A stretch of 64,000 nt of DNA from Bacteroidota bacterium (GCA_023386555.1 JAEWJK010000003.1:310001-374000); one strand, 5' to 3'. Numbered from the stretch's first letter, positions 34,236-43,168 are shown. Program-made: numbers and translations. Notes: generated by a model not told the origin, from the sequence alone.

Positions 34236-35177
34236 ATGCACCCAATTTTAGAACTGCGAAATCTGAAGAAGCATTACGCTACCCAAAAAGCTGTGGATGA
34301 CGTGAGCTTTAGCATTGCTCCCGGAAGCATCTTTGGTTTACTTGGACCAAACGGAGCCGGTAAAACCACTTTGCTTAGAATGATCACCGGAATCTTTTAT
34401 CCTGATAGTGGCGATATTCTTTTTAATGGAAGGAAGTTCGATGCAATGAAGGACATACAGGAAATCGGATATATGCCTGAAGAAAGAGGCTTATATAAGA
34501 AGATGAAAATCGGTGAGCAGGCAGTATATCTGGCACAATTGAAAGGATTGAGTAAAAGCGAAGCGATTGAAAAAATAAAATACTGGTTCACCAGGTTAGA
34601 AATGCAGAGCTGGTGGAACAAAAAAGTAGAAGATCTGAGTAAAGGGATGAGCCAGAAACTTCAATTTGTTACGACAGTGTTGCATGAACCAAAACTCATC
34701 ATTTTAGATGAACCTTTCAGTGGACTTGATCCGTTAAATGCAAATCTTATTAAAGACGAGATATATCGGTTAGCAAAGAATGGTAGTACCATAATCTTCA
34801 GTACTCATAGAATGGAACAGGTTGAAGAAATCTGTGATCATATTGTACTTGTTAACCTGGGTAAAAAAGTATTAGATGGAACAGTGAATGACATCAAACA
34901 AACTTACAAGCAGAATTTATTCAGCATTAAGTTCGATAATGAGGTATTACCTGAACATCTTGCCACTTATTTATTCGAAGTAAAGAAGGCAGGAAAAAGT
35001 GAATTAACCATTCAGAAGCATGCAGAGTACAACAACAATGAAATACTACAATACTTTTTATCGAAAGGCTTGCAGATAAATGCATTTAATGAAATACTTC
35101 CAAGCCTCAACGAAATTTTCATCAGGCTGGTAGAAGGTACAAATGCCACTGCAAGAGCATTTCAACCGGTATCATAA
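34236..35177 (+). CDS. ABC transporter ATP-binding protein (DUF4162 type)
   Basis: The ATPase of an ABC-2 exporter. The 313-aa protein has Walker A GPNGAGKT (37-44), the signature LSKGMSQKLQFV, Walker B LIILDEPFSGLDP and the H-loop FSTHRMEQ. An extra C-terminal domain of the DUF4162/NatA type follows. It pairs with the permease 24 bp downstream. TACATTTG at 34207-34214 is a good -7 box. Confidence 0.93.
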   Translation: MHPILELRNLKKHYATQKAVDDVSFSIAPGSIFGLLGPNGAGKTTLLRMITGIFYPDSGDILFNGRKFDAMKDIQEIGYMPEERGLYKKMKIGEQAVYLAQLKGLSKSEAIEKIKYWFTRLEMQSWWNKKVEDLSKGMSQKLQFVTTVLHEPKLIILDEPFSGLDPLNANLIKDEIYRLAKNGSTIIFSTHRMEQVEEICDHIVLVNLGKKVLDGTVNDIKQTYKQNLFSIKFDNEVLPEHLATYLFEVKKAGKSELTIQKHAEYNNNEILQYFLSKGLQINAFNEILPSLNEIFIRLVEGTNATARAFQPVS

Positions 35178-35201
35178 TTCAACACTCCCAAAACTTATTA
35201 T

Positions 35202-36518
35202 ATGAACAAAACCTGGATCATAATAAAAAGAGAATATCTGAGTAGGGTAAAAAAGAAAACATTTATACTTTCCACTATCCTCACCCCATTATTGTTTGTT
35301 GTATTGATTGGTGGCATCACTTACATATCAGTAGAAGAAGTTGACCAGGAGAAGATCGCTGTAATAGATAATGCAGGATTTTTTAAAGGCAACCTCGAAA
35401 ATACAAAAGCATTGACATTTGAATTTCCTTCTGGTGTAGATACAGCAAACTATGATGAAAAAGGTTATAGTGCAGTATTATTTCCACCAAACGATTCTTC
35501 CAAAAATTATCAACTGTATTCCAAAAAACAATTTGGGCTCATCGCTTCTTCACAAATAGAAAACCAGATCAACAAAGCAGTTGAAAACAACTTGTTGAAA
35601 GACCGTTTTAATATTGATACAAAAACAATTGACTCAATACGTAACCAGGCCGGCGAAGCAGAAGTAAAAAACTTTTATGGCAATAGAGAAGCAGTACAGG
35701 AAGGAAACAGCAAATTGGCTTATGCTATTGGGTATGGTGCAGGGTTTCTGATATACATTACTTTGTTTATTTACGGCACAATGGTTATGCGTGGAGTGAT
35801 GGAAGAAAAAACCAATCGTATTGCTGAAGTGATGGTATCATCAGTAAAACCATTTCAGTTAATGCTAGGTAAGATCATTGGTATTGGTGCTGTAGGATTA
35901 ACACAGTTCATCATGTGGATCATATTGATCATCGGAATTTCAACTGCAGCATCAGCATTTCTTGCACCCGAAACTTTACAGCAAGCAAGTGAAGCATCTC
36001 AGCAAATGAATGGACAAGCAGGCATGGCTGCAAGAGCAACTTCAGGGTTTGAAGGTTTTTCAGAAACAATGGGCCAGGCAAACTGGTTTGTAATTGTAGG
36101 ATGCTTCTTATTCTATTTTATATTTGGCTACTTGTTCTATGCGTCATTATTTGCTGCAGTAGGTAGTGCAGTAAACGAAGACCCGCAAGATGCACAAAGT
36201 TTATTGTTGCCGATCATAATGCCCATCATCATTGCCATAATGCTTATGATGAAAGCAGTTACCAGTCCTGCAAGTTCTATGGCAACATGGGCTAGTATCA
36301 TTCCTTTCTTTTCACCAATAGTTATGATGGCAAGAATTCCTTTTGGTGTGCCAGATACAGTTCCTTACTGGCAATTATTGCTAAGTATGGCTTCATTGGT
36401 TGCCGGTTTTCTTTTTACCACCTGGCTCAGTTCAAAAATTTACAGAACAGGTATTTTAATGTATGGTAAAAAACCTAGCTGGAAAGAAATGTGGAAATGG
36501 GCTATAAGAAAAGCTTAA
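35202..36518 (+). CDS. ABC-2 type exporter permease (NatB-like)
   Basis: A 438-aa inner-membrane permease: one N-terminal membrane segment, a periplasmic domain (about 45-170) and a cluster of five or six C-terminal segments (GAGFLIYITLFIYGTMVMRGVMEEKTNRIAEVMVSSVKPFQLMLGK). This is the ABC2_membrane_3 layout of NatB-like sodium or drug exporters. It is co-transcribed with the preceding ATPase and followed by a terminator. Confidence 0.92.
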   Translation: MNKTWIIIKREYLSRVKKKTFILSTILTPLLFVVLIGGITYISVEEVDQEKIAVIDNAGFFKGNLENTKALTFEFPSGVDTANYDEKGYSAVLFPPNDSSKNYQLYSKKQFGLIASSQIENQINKAVENNLLKDRFNIDTKTIDSIRNQAGEAEVKNFYGNREAVQEGNSKLAYAIGYGAGFLIYITLFIYGTMVMRGVMEEKTNRIAEVMVSSVKPFQLMLGKIIGIGAVGLTQFIMWIILIIGISTAASAFLAPETLQQASEASQQMNGQAGMAARATSGFEGFSETMGQANWFVIVGCFLFYFIFGYLFYASLFAAVGSAVNEDPQDAQSLLLPIIMPIIIAIMLMMKAVTSPASSMATWASIIPFFSPIVMMARIPFGVPDTVPYWQLLLSMASLVAGFLFTTWLSSKIYRTGILMYGKKPSWKEMWKWAIRKA

Positions 36519-36523
36519 AGAAA

Positions 36524-36556
36524 ATCCCGGACAAATTAGTTCGGGATTTTTTTTGA
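36524..36556 (+). terminator. Terminator of the ABC exporter operon
   Basis: Stem AATCCCG / CGGGATT followed by eight T. The repeat arm GACCATCATTC starts directly after the T-run. Confidence 0.85.
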
Positions 36557-36584
36557 CCATCATTCTGTTCTTTGTGCAACTTCG

Positions 36585-36603
36585 TTGTGTCACTCACTTT
36601 TAC
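36585..36603 (+). repeat. Dispersed repeat core, type A
   Basis: TTGTGTCACTCACTTTTAC, one mismatch from the core, between the ABC operon terminator and the SRPBCC gene. An inverse copy lies behind the same gene at 37106-37175. Confidence 0.8.
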
Positions 36604-36643
36604 GTTCTTATCTTTAATGAACAACAAACAAGCTAATTACAAA

Positions 36644-37069
36644 ATGAATTCTCAATCAATTATCATAGAACAAACTTATAACGCTCCTATAGATAAAGTA
36701 TGGAAAGCCATTACTGACAAAGACCAGATGAAAGATTGGTATTTTATGTTAGATGAATTCAAACCGGAAATTGGTTTCGAATTTAGATTTTATGGTGAAG
36801 GACATAAAGGAGAAAAGTATTTGCATCTATGTAAGATCACGGAAGTAATACAACAAAAAAAATTACAATACAGCTGGAGTTACCAGGGACATCAAGGTTA
36901 CTCGGAAGTAACTTTTGAATTATTTGCTGAAGGTAAAGCAACAAGACTTCGACTTACGCATGATGGTGTGGAATCATTCCCAGATCAACCTGACTTTGCA
37001 AGAGAAAGTTTCCAACAAGGGTGGACTTATATTACCGGAACATCGTTGAAAAATTTCTTAGAGAAATAG
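36644..37069 (+). CDS. AHSA1/SRPBCC domain protein
   Basis: A 141-aa single-domain protein of the Aha1-like START superfamily: EQTYNAPIDKVWKAITDKDQMKDWYF, a central sheet ending in a Trp-rich strand (YSWSYQGH), and the terminal helix QGWTYITGTSLKNFLEK. I chose the ATG at 36644; 36617 is also possible. A TTG frame further up would include the repeat. Its ligand is unknown. It is bracketed by two inverted copies of the dispersed repeat. Confidence 0.88.
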   Translation: MNSQSIIIEQTYNAPIDKVWKAITDKDQMKDWYFMLDEFKPEIGFEFRFYGEGHKGEKYLHLCKITEVIQQKKLQYSWSYQGHQGYSEVTFELFAEGKATRLRLTHDGVESFPDQPDFARESFQQGWTYITGTSLKNFLEK

Positions 37070-37105
37070 TTCATTGCTGAACTGTTGATAGAATTCCAGA
37101 ATGAT

Positions 37106-37175
37106 GAAGTGCGTACCTCAGAATATTATTATTTAAATAGGTTTCGGTGAATCTCCTTCGTCGATTTGACACAAC
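37106..37175 (-). repeat. Dispersed repeat, long variant (type C)
   Basis: A 70-bp copy nearly identical to 48559-48627: GAAGTGCGTACCTCAGAATA ... GTGAATCTCCTTCGTCGATT, ending GACACAAC. It looks like a type A copy with about 54 bp between GTGAGT and GACACAAC. The outer arm GAGCTGGTTAAATAC runs to the next terminator. Confidence 0.82.
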
Positions 37176-37216
37176 AGATGATTGGCTAAGTTTCAAGAGC
37201 TGGTTAAATACAAAAT

Positions 37217-37245
37217 AAAATGCCGACTCAATAAGCCGGCATTTT
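37217..37245 (-). terminator. Terminator of the carboxypeptidase-regulatory-like gene
   Basis: Stem AAAATGCCG / CGGCATTTT with an 11-nt loop and T-rich sequence on the minus strand (TTTTATTTTG). Confidence 0.82.
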
Positions 37246-37264
37246 GCAAAGGATAGAAATATTT

Positions 37265-37660
37265 TTAGAGATATAGATCATATTTATCCCACCATGAACG
37301 ATGACTGTTGCTTTCAAGGGTTTCAGCAACCATCTCAATAGTTACCTTTATTGTATTTTCTGGCTTTATCACCACTTCTTTTTTATCAGCATTCTTATAA
37401 TCTTCCTTCGTTAACTTAAGTGTATAAGTTCCTTGCGGTAAAGTTGCTATTTTAAAGTGTCCTTGTGCATTCGTAGTAACTGTTTCAACTTTATTAGCTC
37501 CATTAACTGCAACAATGGTAACATCTGCCAAAGGCTTTTTGGTATTAGCATCTACAACAGTTCCGGTAACGCATGCACTGTTTGTTGAATTACTTCCTGC
37601 AGAAGCAAAACCTAATTGAGCTACGAAAAGAAGTAGTACGGCAACAAGGATTTTTTTCAT
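37265..37660 (-). CDS. Secreted carboxypeptidase-regulatory-like (beta-sandwich) protein
   Basis: A 131-aa exported protein. The signal peptide MKKILVAVLLLFVAQLGFASA is followed by a single transthyretin-like domain: VTGTVVDANTKKPLADVTIVAVNG, TTNAQGHFKIATLPQGTYTLKLTKEDY. The same module is found at the N-terminus of TonB-dependent receptors, but here it stands alone. Cys30 is the only cysteine near the mature start. Role unknown; an adhesion or surface scaffold function is possible. Confidence 0.85.
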   Translation of the reverse strand: MKKILVAVLLLFVAQLGFASAGSNSTNSACVTGTVVDANTKKPLADVTIVAVNGANKVETVTTNAQGHFKIATLPQGTYTLKLTKEDYKNADKKEVVIKPENTIKVTIEMVAETLESNSHRSWWDKYDLYL

Positions 37661-37722
37661 GGCAGTGTGATTTGAGGACTAAATGTAGAACTTTTTTTCG
37701 TGTACGAAACTTTCCGTTCACA

Positions 37723-38691
37723 TTAATTAACCTTAAGATTCCCACATTCTAAAGGATGCTGCATGGTTCGTGTAAATTTCTGCCAGATTTCAGCAACAAT
37801 TTCTGCTGCAGGCTTAATTTCTGTGATCAAAGCACTCACCTGGCCAATCTCTAACTCACCTTCATCCATATCTCCTTCAAGCATTCCTTTCTTTGCTCTG
37901 CCTCTTCCAAGTAATGCATTTAATTCATCTGCTGAAGCACCATTATCTTCCAGTGCTTTTACGTCTTCGAAAAATTTGTTCTTTAGTAATCTTACAGGAA
38001 CTACTTTTTTCATGCTCAACATTGTATCACCTTCTTGTGCTTTTATAATGGCTTCTTTAAAAGACGGATGATTCGAAGCTTCAGGAGTGCAAACAAACCT
38101 GCTTCCTATTTGTACAGCTTCAGCACCCAATACCATCGCTGCAAACATTTGTCTTCCTGTAGCAATACCACCTGCAGCAATAACAGGAATCTTAACCGCT
38201 TCTCTTACAGCAGGAATCAAAACAAAAGTTGTTGTTTCTTCTCTCCCATTATGGCCACCTGCTTCAAAACCTTCTGCAACTACAGCATCACAACCTGCAT
38301 CTTCAGACTTTTTTGCAAATTTGCTACTACTTACTACATGCACAACTGTAATTCCATGTTCTTTCAGTTTTGATGTCCATGTTTTTGGATTACCTGCACT
38401 TGTAAAAACAATAGGCACTTTTTCTTCAATAATTATTTGAATATGTTTATCAATATCGGGATACAACAAAGGAACATTTACTGCAAAAGGTTTTGAAGTG
38501 GCTTCCTTACATTTTTGAATATGTTCTCTTAAAACATCCGGATACATACTTCCGCTACCGATTATTCCCAATCCTCCTGCATTGGAAACTGCAGAAGCCA
38601 ATCTCCAGCCTGAAGTCCACACCATTCCAGCCTGTATAATAGGATATTGAATATTGAATAATTGTGTGACACGGTTTGAAAACACTTTCAT
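37723..38691 (-). CDS. Nitronate monooxygenase / FabK-like flavoprotein
   Basis: A 322-aa FMN enzyme of the 2-nitropropane dioxygenase / enoyl-ACP reductase II superfamily. The start at 38691 (MKVFSNRVTQLFNIQYPIIQAGM) matches the family; the extended frame does not. Motifs: GWRLASAVSNAGGLGIIGSG, AEGFEAGGHNG (catalytic His) and IAAGGIATGRQMFAAMVLGAEAVQIGS (phosphate binding). The family alone cannot decide between nitroalkane oxidation and trans-2-enoyl-ACP reduction. It is divergent from mce. Confidence 0.88.
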   Translation of the reverse strand: MKVFSNRVTQLFNIQYPIIQAGMVWTSGWRLASAVSNAGGLGIIGSGSMYPDVLREHIQKCKEATSKPFAVNVPLLYPDIDKHIQIIIEEKVPIVFTSAGNPKTWTSKLKEHGITVVHVVSSSKFAKKSEDAGCDAVVAEGFEAGGHNGREETTTFVLIPAVREAVKIPVIAAGGIATGRQMFAAMVLGAEAVQIGSRFVCTPEASNHPSFKEAIIKAQEGDTMLSMKKVVPVRLLKNKFFEDVKALEDNGASADELNALLGRGRAKKGMLEGDMDEGELEIGQVSALITEIKPAAEIVAEIWQKFTRTMQHPLECGNLKVN

Positions 38692-38794
38692 AGCGATTAA
38701 TTTGAATAAACTGGAAAAAACTATCCGCAATATTACAGATGTAATGAAACTCTCTGCAGAAAATCTATTATGTTCGAATATCAAAGCCACGAAT

Positions 38795-39196
38795 ATGATC
38801 AAGCTTGAACACATCGGGATAGCAGTAAAGAACCTGGAAAGTTCAATACCTGTTTTTGAAAAATTACTGAATACATCTTGTTATAAAACTGAAAAAGTAG
38901 ATTCAGAAAATGTAAATACAGCCTTCTTTAAAAAAGGTGAATCAAAGATCGAACTTCTTGAATGTACAACTGAAGATGGTGTAATTGCAAAATACATTGA
39001 TAAAAAAAATGAAGGCATTCATCATCTTGCTTTTGAAGTAGCCGATATTGAAGCTGAGATGAAACGTTTGCAGGATGAGGGTTTTGTTTTGCTAAATCCA
39101 TTCCCAAAAAAAGGAGCAGACAATAAACTCATTTGCTTTCTTCACCCGAAATCTACTAATGGTGTGTTAATTGAAATTTGCCAGGAGATAAAATAA
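38795..39196 (+). CDS. mce: Methylmalonyl-CoA epimerase
   Basis: Interconverts (R)- and (S)-methylmalonyl-CoA in propionate/succinate metabolism. The 133-aa VOC-fold protein starts at the ATG 38795 (MIKLEHIGIAVKNLESSI). The metal and catalytic residues lie in LEHIGIAV, KIELLE, GIHHLAFEV and GVLIEICQ, and the length matches single-domain epimerases. The partner mutase, itself B12-dependent, is not in the window. Confidence 0.93.
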   Translation: MIKLEHIGIAVKNLESSIPVFEKLLNTSCYKTEKVDSENVNTAFFKKGESKIELLECTTEDGVIAKYIDKKNEGIHHLAFEVADIEAEMKRLQDEGFVLLNPFPKKGADNKLICFLHPKSTNGVLIEICQEIK

Positions 39197-39261
39197 TTTC
39201 CACCATAGAAGCTAAATCTCATAGGTAATTTTCTTATCGCCTGCTGCTCAATGTTCTGAAC

Positions 39262-39280
39262 GTACAAGTGAGTGACACAA
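39262..39280 (-). repeat. Dispersed repeat core, type A
   Basis: Exact GTACAAGTGAGTGACACAA preceded by GTTCTGAAC, the full inner flank, with outer arm CAAAATTTCAATAGCAGCAC. It lies between mce and the next lipoprotein. Confidence 0.88.
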
Positions 39281-39420
39281 CAAAATTTCAATAGCAGCAC
39301 ATTTGCCGGCAACATAATTTTTGCTAACATTTTTTTTTCAAAGCTCTGTTAACTCTTCGTCTAATTATAATATCAGCATCGTTTTAGCGTCTATAGTGGA
39401 AACAAAAAGGAGATAAACAG

Positions 39421-40065
39421 ATGAAGAAAGTATTGGTTTTAATGATGCCTTTATTTCTTTTATTAGTTGCATGCAGCAGCACCAATGTTACAAACAGTTG
39501 GAAAAACAAAGACATTGAACAAAGCACCGTACAAAAAGTGATGGTTATTGCTATGTTACCTGAAAAACAAAGAGCTTTAAGACAGGAAATGGAATACCAG
39601 ATGGTGGAAGATCTTTCTAAAAAAGGTTTTATTGCTGTAAGTGCATTACAGGAATATGGCCCGAAAGCTTTTGAAGGATTAACGGAAAAACAAGTGATGG
39701 ATCAGCTGGATAAAAGTAAGATCGATGGTGTGATCACAATCGGATTGCAAGACACTGAAACAAGTGAAAATTATGTTCCTGGTAGTGTTAGGTATGAACC
39801 ATATGCAGTTCGCTACAACAGGTTTTATCGCACTTATCAAACTTTTTACACAAGACAGTACACACCTGGTTACACTGACAGGCAGACAAATTATTTCTTT
39901 GAGACAAACCTGTACGATGTAAACAGCAATAAATTATTGTACTCAGCTCAATCAAAATCTTTTGATCCATCATCTGCCGAACAAATAGCAAATGAAGTTT
40001 CTAAGGCAGTTGTAAAAGATATGCAGAAGAATAATATTTTAGCATTGACTGTAGCTAAGCATTAA
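39421..40065 (+). CDS. Lipoprotein of unknown function (DUF4136-like)
   Basis: A 214-aa lipoprotein with signal MKKVLVLMMPLFLLLVAC, then SSTNVTNSWKNKDI. The first 110 residues (VQKVMVIAMLPEKQRALRQEMEYQMVEDLSKKGFIAVSA) look like an alpha/beta domain of the DUF4136 / GNA1162-like type. A tyrosine-rich segment (YEPYAVRYNRFYRTYQTFYTRQY) sits in the middle. It has an unusually good ribosome-binding site, AAAGGAG, 10 bp before the ATG. Function unknown. Confidence 0.75.
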   Translation: MKKVLVLMMPLFLLLVACSSTNVTNSWKNKDIEQSTVQKVMVIAMLPEKQRALRQEMEYQMVEDLSKKGFIAVSALQEYGPKAFEGLTEKQVMDQLDKSKIDGVITIGLQDTETSENYVPGSVRYEPYAVRYNRFYRTYQTFYTRQYTPGYTDRQTNYFFETNLYDVNSNKLLYSAQSKSFDPSSAEQIANEVSKAVVKDMQKNNILALTVAKH

Positions 40066-40092
40066 TTTTCGTAGCATAGAAGTCCCATGAAC

Positions 40093-40126
40093 AAAAAAGT
40101 CCTGCAAGAATTTGCAGGACTTTTTT
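40093..40126. terminator. Bidirectional terminator
   Basis: A 14-bp perfect stem AAAAAAGTCCTGCA / TGCAGGACTTTTTT with a 6-nt loop, serving the plus-strand lipoprotein and rnc on the minus strand. Confidence 0.93.
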
Positions 40127-40141
40127 TATTCAATGTTTAAT

Positions 40142-40843
40142 CTATAATCCTAATTTCTCCACCGCAATTTGTGCAGCAGCCTGGCTGGCATCTTTCTTAT
40201 TGTAACCTTTTCCTTCCGCAATATTTTCGCCGTCAATAACGATTGCGATAGTGAATAAACGTCTGCCGCCTTCCATCTTTTCATCTATGGTTTCAAAGTC
40301 TAATGTCTTTGCATTTTTACTTGCCCAGCCAATCAAACGATTTTTCAGGTTGATGTCTATCGCTTCAAGATCATCAACAAACATGTGGGGAATAACAATG
40401 TGAGTCAATACCCAGTTACGTGTTTTTTTATAACCCTTATCAAGATAAACAGCACCTACAACAGCTTCCAAAGTGTTACCAAATATCTGGCTGCTCTTAA
40501 GTGAATTATCAAACTTGTTGTACATGGTAATCTTCTTCAATCCCATTTTCAATGCAATTTCATTGAGGTATTGACGATTCACCATCTTACTTCTCATCTC
40601 TGTAAGAAAACCTTCTCCTTTATATGGATAACGACGAAAAAGATAATCAGCTACGATCGTTCCTAACACTGCATCACCCAAATATTCTAAACGCTCATTA
40701 TTTTCATCGGCAGTTTCTTTCACCGAACGATGACTGAGAGCCATCTGGTACAGATTAAGATTACCAGGTTTTATACCCAGCACATTCTTCAATTGCTTTT
40801 CTGCTAATGATGGTTTACGGAAATATTTCGTGATCATATCCAC
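40142..40843 (-). CDS. rnc: Ribonuclease III
   Basis: Double-strand RNA endonuclease for rRNA and mRNA processing. The 233-aa protein has the catalytic signature NERLEYLGDAVLGTIVADYLF with the acidic metal ligands, a second acidic site in FGNTLEAVVGAVYLDKG, and a C-terminal dsRNA-binding domain (GKGYNKKDASQAAAQIAVEKLGL). It is last in the acpP-fabF-rnc group, a common bacteroidete order, but a dispersed repeat separates it from fabF. Confidence 0.96.
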   Translation of the reverse strand: MDMITKYFRKPSLAEKQLKNVLGIKPGNLNLYQMALSHRSVKETADENNERLEYLGDAVLGTIVADYLFRRYPYKGEGFLTEMRSKMVNRQYLNEIALKMGLKKITMYNKFDNSLKSSQIFGNTLEAVVGAVYLDKGYKKTRNWVLTHIVIPHMFVDDLEAIDINLKNRLIGWASKNAKTLDFETIDEKMEGGRRLFTIAIVIDGENIAEGKGYNKKDASQAAAQIAVEKLGL

Positions 40844-40898
40844 GATGTTAAGCTAAGGATTTTTATGATACCAGCTATAGGATTACATAGCAACATCG

Positions 40899-40917
40899 TT
40901 GCGTCGCACTCTTGTAC
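40899..40917 (+). repeat. Dispersed repeat core, type B
   Basis: Exact TTGCGTCGCACTCTTGTAC between fabF and rnc. The outer arm, starting ATGATACCAGCTATAGGATT, is the best-preserved type B arm in the window. Confidence 0.9.
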
Positions 40918-40984
40918 TGAAAATCTTTGTGGAGCAAGGGGAATCAGTCCTGGCCAACATCAGACATCATCACATCAGACATCT

Positions 40985-42238
40985 TTAAGCCTTGTACTTC
41001 TTCACAATCAACGAAGCATTATGACCACCAAAACCAAACGTATTACTTAATGCTGCATTCACAGTTCTCTTCTGAGCAGTATTGAAAGTGAAGTTTAGTT
41101 TATTATCAAGTCCCGGATCATCAGTAAAATGATTGATCGTTGGTGGAACAATATCATGCACTACACTCATTACACAGGCAATAGCTTCGATAGCTCCGGC
41201 AGCACCTAACAAGTGACCTGTCATTGATTTGGTTGAGCTGATATTTAAATTATAAGCATGCTCTCCAAAAACCTCCGTTATTGCTTTGGTTTCTGCAATA
41301 TCTCCTAACGGAGTAGAAGTTCCGTGTACATTGATATAATCAATTTCAGATGGTTGCATTCCAGCATCTTCCAGAGCAGCTTTCATAACATTCTTTGCAC
41401 CCAATCCTTCAGGATGAGGAGCTGTCATGTGATGAGCATCGGCTGTAGCACCTGTACCAACAACTTCTGCATAAATTTTTGCACCTCTTGCAATGGCATG
41501 ATCAAGATCTTCCAAAACAAGAATTCCTGCACCTTCACCCATTACAAAACCATCACGGTCTTTATCAAACGGACGAGAAGCGGTTTTAGGATCATCATTC
41601 CTTTCGCTCAGTGCTTTCATGGCATTAAAGCCACCAACACCAGCTTCACAGATAACACTTTCTGCTCCACCAGCTAAAATAATATCTGATTTTCCCAAAC
41701 GTATCAGGTTAAATGCATCCATCACTGCATGTGTAGATGATGCACAGGCAGAAACTACTGCAAAGTTTGGGCCCCTGAAACCATGACGCATAGAAATATG
41801 TCCTGCTGCAATGTCCAGGATCATCTTTGGAATAAAGAAAGGATTGAAGCGTGGAGTGCCATCACCTTTGGCAAATTCCATCACCTCGGTCTGGAAAGTA
41901 ACAATACCCCCAATACCGCTGGAGAAGATAACTCCAATACGGTCCGGGTTCATTGTTTCAATCTGAATATTAGCATCAGTTACAGCCTGATCGCTGCATA
42001 TTAATGCTGTTTGAGTAAACCTGTCTAAACGACGGCCTTCTTTTTTATCAAGAAATTGATAGGGATCGAAGTTCTTCAACTCACAGGCAAACTGTGTTTT
42101 GAATTTACTGCAATCAAATAGTGTAATATGATCAGCACCGGAAACGCCATTAATAAGTCCATTCCAATATTCCTCCAGCGTATTGCCAAGAGGAGTTAAT
42201 GCTCCCATTCCGGTTACTACAACTCTTTTTAACTGCAT
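40985..42238 (-). CDS. fabF: 3-oxoacyl-ACP synthase II
   Basis: The elongating condensing enzyme of fatty acid synthesis. The 417-aa protein has the thiolase fold with nucleophile Cys165 in VVSACASSTH and the two catalytic histidines in VHGTSTPLGD and MTGHLLGAAGAIEA. Start MQLKRVVVTGMGALTPLG is canonical. It follows acpP by 92 bp in the same direction. Confidence 0.97.
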   Translation of the reverse strand: MQLKRVVVTGMGALTPLGNTLEEYWNGLINGVSGADHITLFDCSKFKTQFACELKNFDPYQFLDKKEGRRLDRFTQTALICSDQAVTDANIQIETMNPDRIGVIFSSGIGGIVTFQTEVMEFAKGDGTPRFNPFFIPKMILDIAAGHISMRHGFRGPNFAVVSACASSTHAVMDAFNLIRLGKSDIILAGGAESVICEAGVGGFNAMKALSERNDDPKTASRPFDKDRDGFVMGEGAGILVLEDLDHAIARGAKIYAEVVGTGATADAHHMTAPHPEGLGAKNVMKAALEDAGMQPSEIDYINVHGTSTPLGDIAETKAITEVFGEHAYNLNISSTKSMTGHLLGAAGAIEAIACVMSVVHDIVPPTINHFTDDPGLDNKLNFTFNTAQKRTVNAALSNTFGFGGHNASLIVKKYKA

Positions 42239-42330
42239 AAAGCCTTTTTAAGTGAGAAATCCGCCTTTTTCCTAGGCAATTGCCGCAGAGAAAAGGCGGA
42301 TCTTAATATTCCTTTTGGAAGTGATAAGTC

Positions 42331-42567
42331 TTACTTAGCATGTTCTTCAAGATAAGCAACAGCCTGACCTACAGTTGTAATTGTCTCAGCTTGCTCATCA
42401 GGAATAGAGATGTTGAATTCTTTTTCAAATTCCATGATCAGTTCTACCGTATCTAATGAATCGGCTCCCAGATCATTGGTAAAAGAAGCCTCATTCGTTA
42501 CTTCTGCTTCGTCTACTCCTAATTTGTCAACAATGATTTTCTTAACTCTTGTTGCGATGTCTGACAT
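42331..42567 (-). CDS. acpP: Acyl carrier protein
   Basis: Carrier of growing fatty acyl chains. A 78-aa acidic four-helix protein with the phosphopantetheine site LGADSLDTVELIM, modified at Ser37. Size and sequence are canonical. It is first of the acpP-fabF pair and has a recognisable promoter. Confidence 0.97.
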   Translation of the reverse strand: MSDIATRVKKIIVDKLGVDEAEVTNEASFTNDLGADSLDTVELIMEFEKEFNISIPDEQAETITTVGQAVAYLEEHAK

Positions 42568-42591
42568 TGTTATAAAGTTTAGTTACAGCCG

Positions 42592-42620
42592 CAAAAATAT
42601 ATATTTTGACAAATAAGCAA
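42592..42620 (-). promoter_or_regulatory. acpP promoter, -33/-7 type
   Basis: On the minus strand TTG (42620-42618), an 18-bp spacer and a perfect TATTTTTG (42599-42592), 25 bp before the acpP start. Confidence 0.55.
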
Positions 42621-42733
42621 GGATTTACTGCCTTTTTGTTCCAAAATGATTTTCACATCAAAAAAATCGTATAAATAGCATTACTTGTATAATTTTTGAA
42701 ATGTTGGCTATCTTGTAAACCAATCTTTACCGC

Positions 42734-43162
42734 ATGGCTTTAAAATTAATAGATCACGGCACTAAAGAATACCAGGAAATGGTGGATTTACGAAGAGCTA
42801 TTTTGCGTAAACCACTCGGAATTGATTTTGACCAGAAAGAATTAGAGAGAGAACATGAAGACATTCTTATCGGCTGCTTTGAAGATGATAAGATGGAAGG
42901 CTGTTGTTTATTAACCAAAGTAGATGATAAAACAGTTCGTTTACGTCAAATGGCTGTTCTTTCAGGATTGCAGGGCAAAGGATTTGGAAAAGCTTTAATG
43001 CAGTTTGCAGAGAATCTTGCCAGGGATCGTGGTTATAAAACCTTAACGATGCATGCAAGAAAGACAGCTGTCGGGTTTTATGAAAAGCAGGGATATAAGG
43101 TTGTTGGAGAAGAGTTCCAGGAGCTTAACATTCCACACTTTATAATGGAAAAAGAACTTTGA
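42734..43162 (+). CDS. GNAT family N-acetyltransferase
   Basis: A 142-aa acetyl-CoA-dependent acyltransferase. The GNAT core is complete: strand VRLRQMAVLSGLQGKGFGKALMQFAENLARD carries the acetyl-CoA pyrophosphate motif (QGKGFGKA), and GFYEKQGYKVVGEEF the C-terminal motif. It resembles the ElaA/YjcF-type small GNATs; the substrate is unknown. It ends 6 bp before the convergent gene. Confidence 0.9.
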   Translation: MALKLIDHGTKEYQEMVDLRRAILRKPLGIDFDQKELEREHEDILIGCFEDDKMEGCCLLTKVDDKTVRLRQMAVLSGLQGKGFGKALMQFAENLARDRGYKTLTMHARKTAVGFYEKQGYKVVGEEFQELNIPHFIMEKEL

Positions 43163-43168
43163 TCACTT

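Noticed and set aside
39142..39330. Minus-strand 62-codon frame (MLAKIMLPANVLLLKFCCVTHLY...)
   Set aside because: Runs through a type A repeat and the end of mce; no independent support as a gene.
40865..41050. Plus-strand frame beginning MIPAIGLHSNIVASHSCT
   Set aside because: Made from a type B repeat plus the antisense of fabF.
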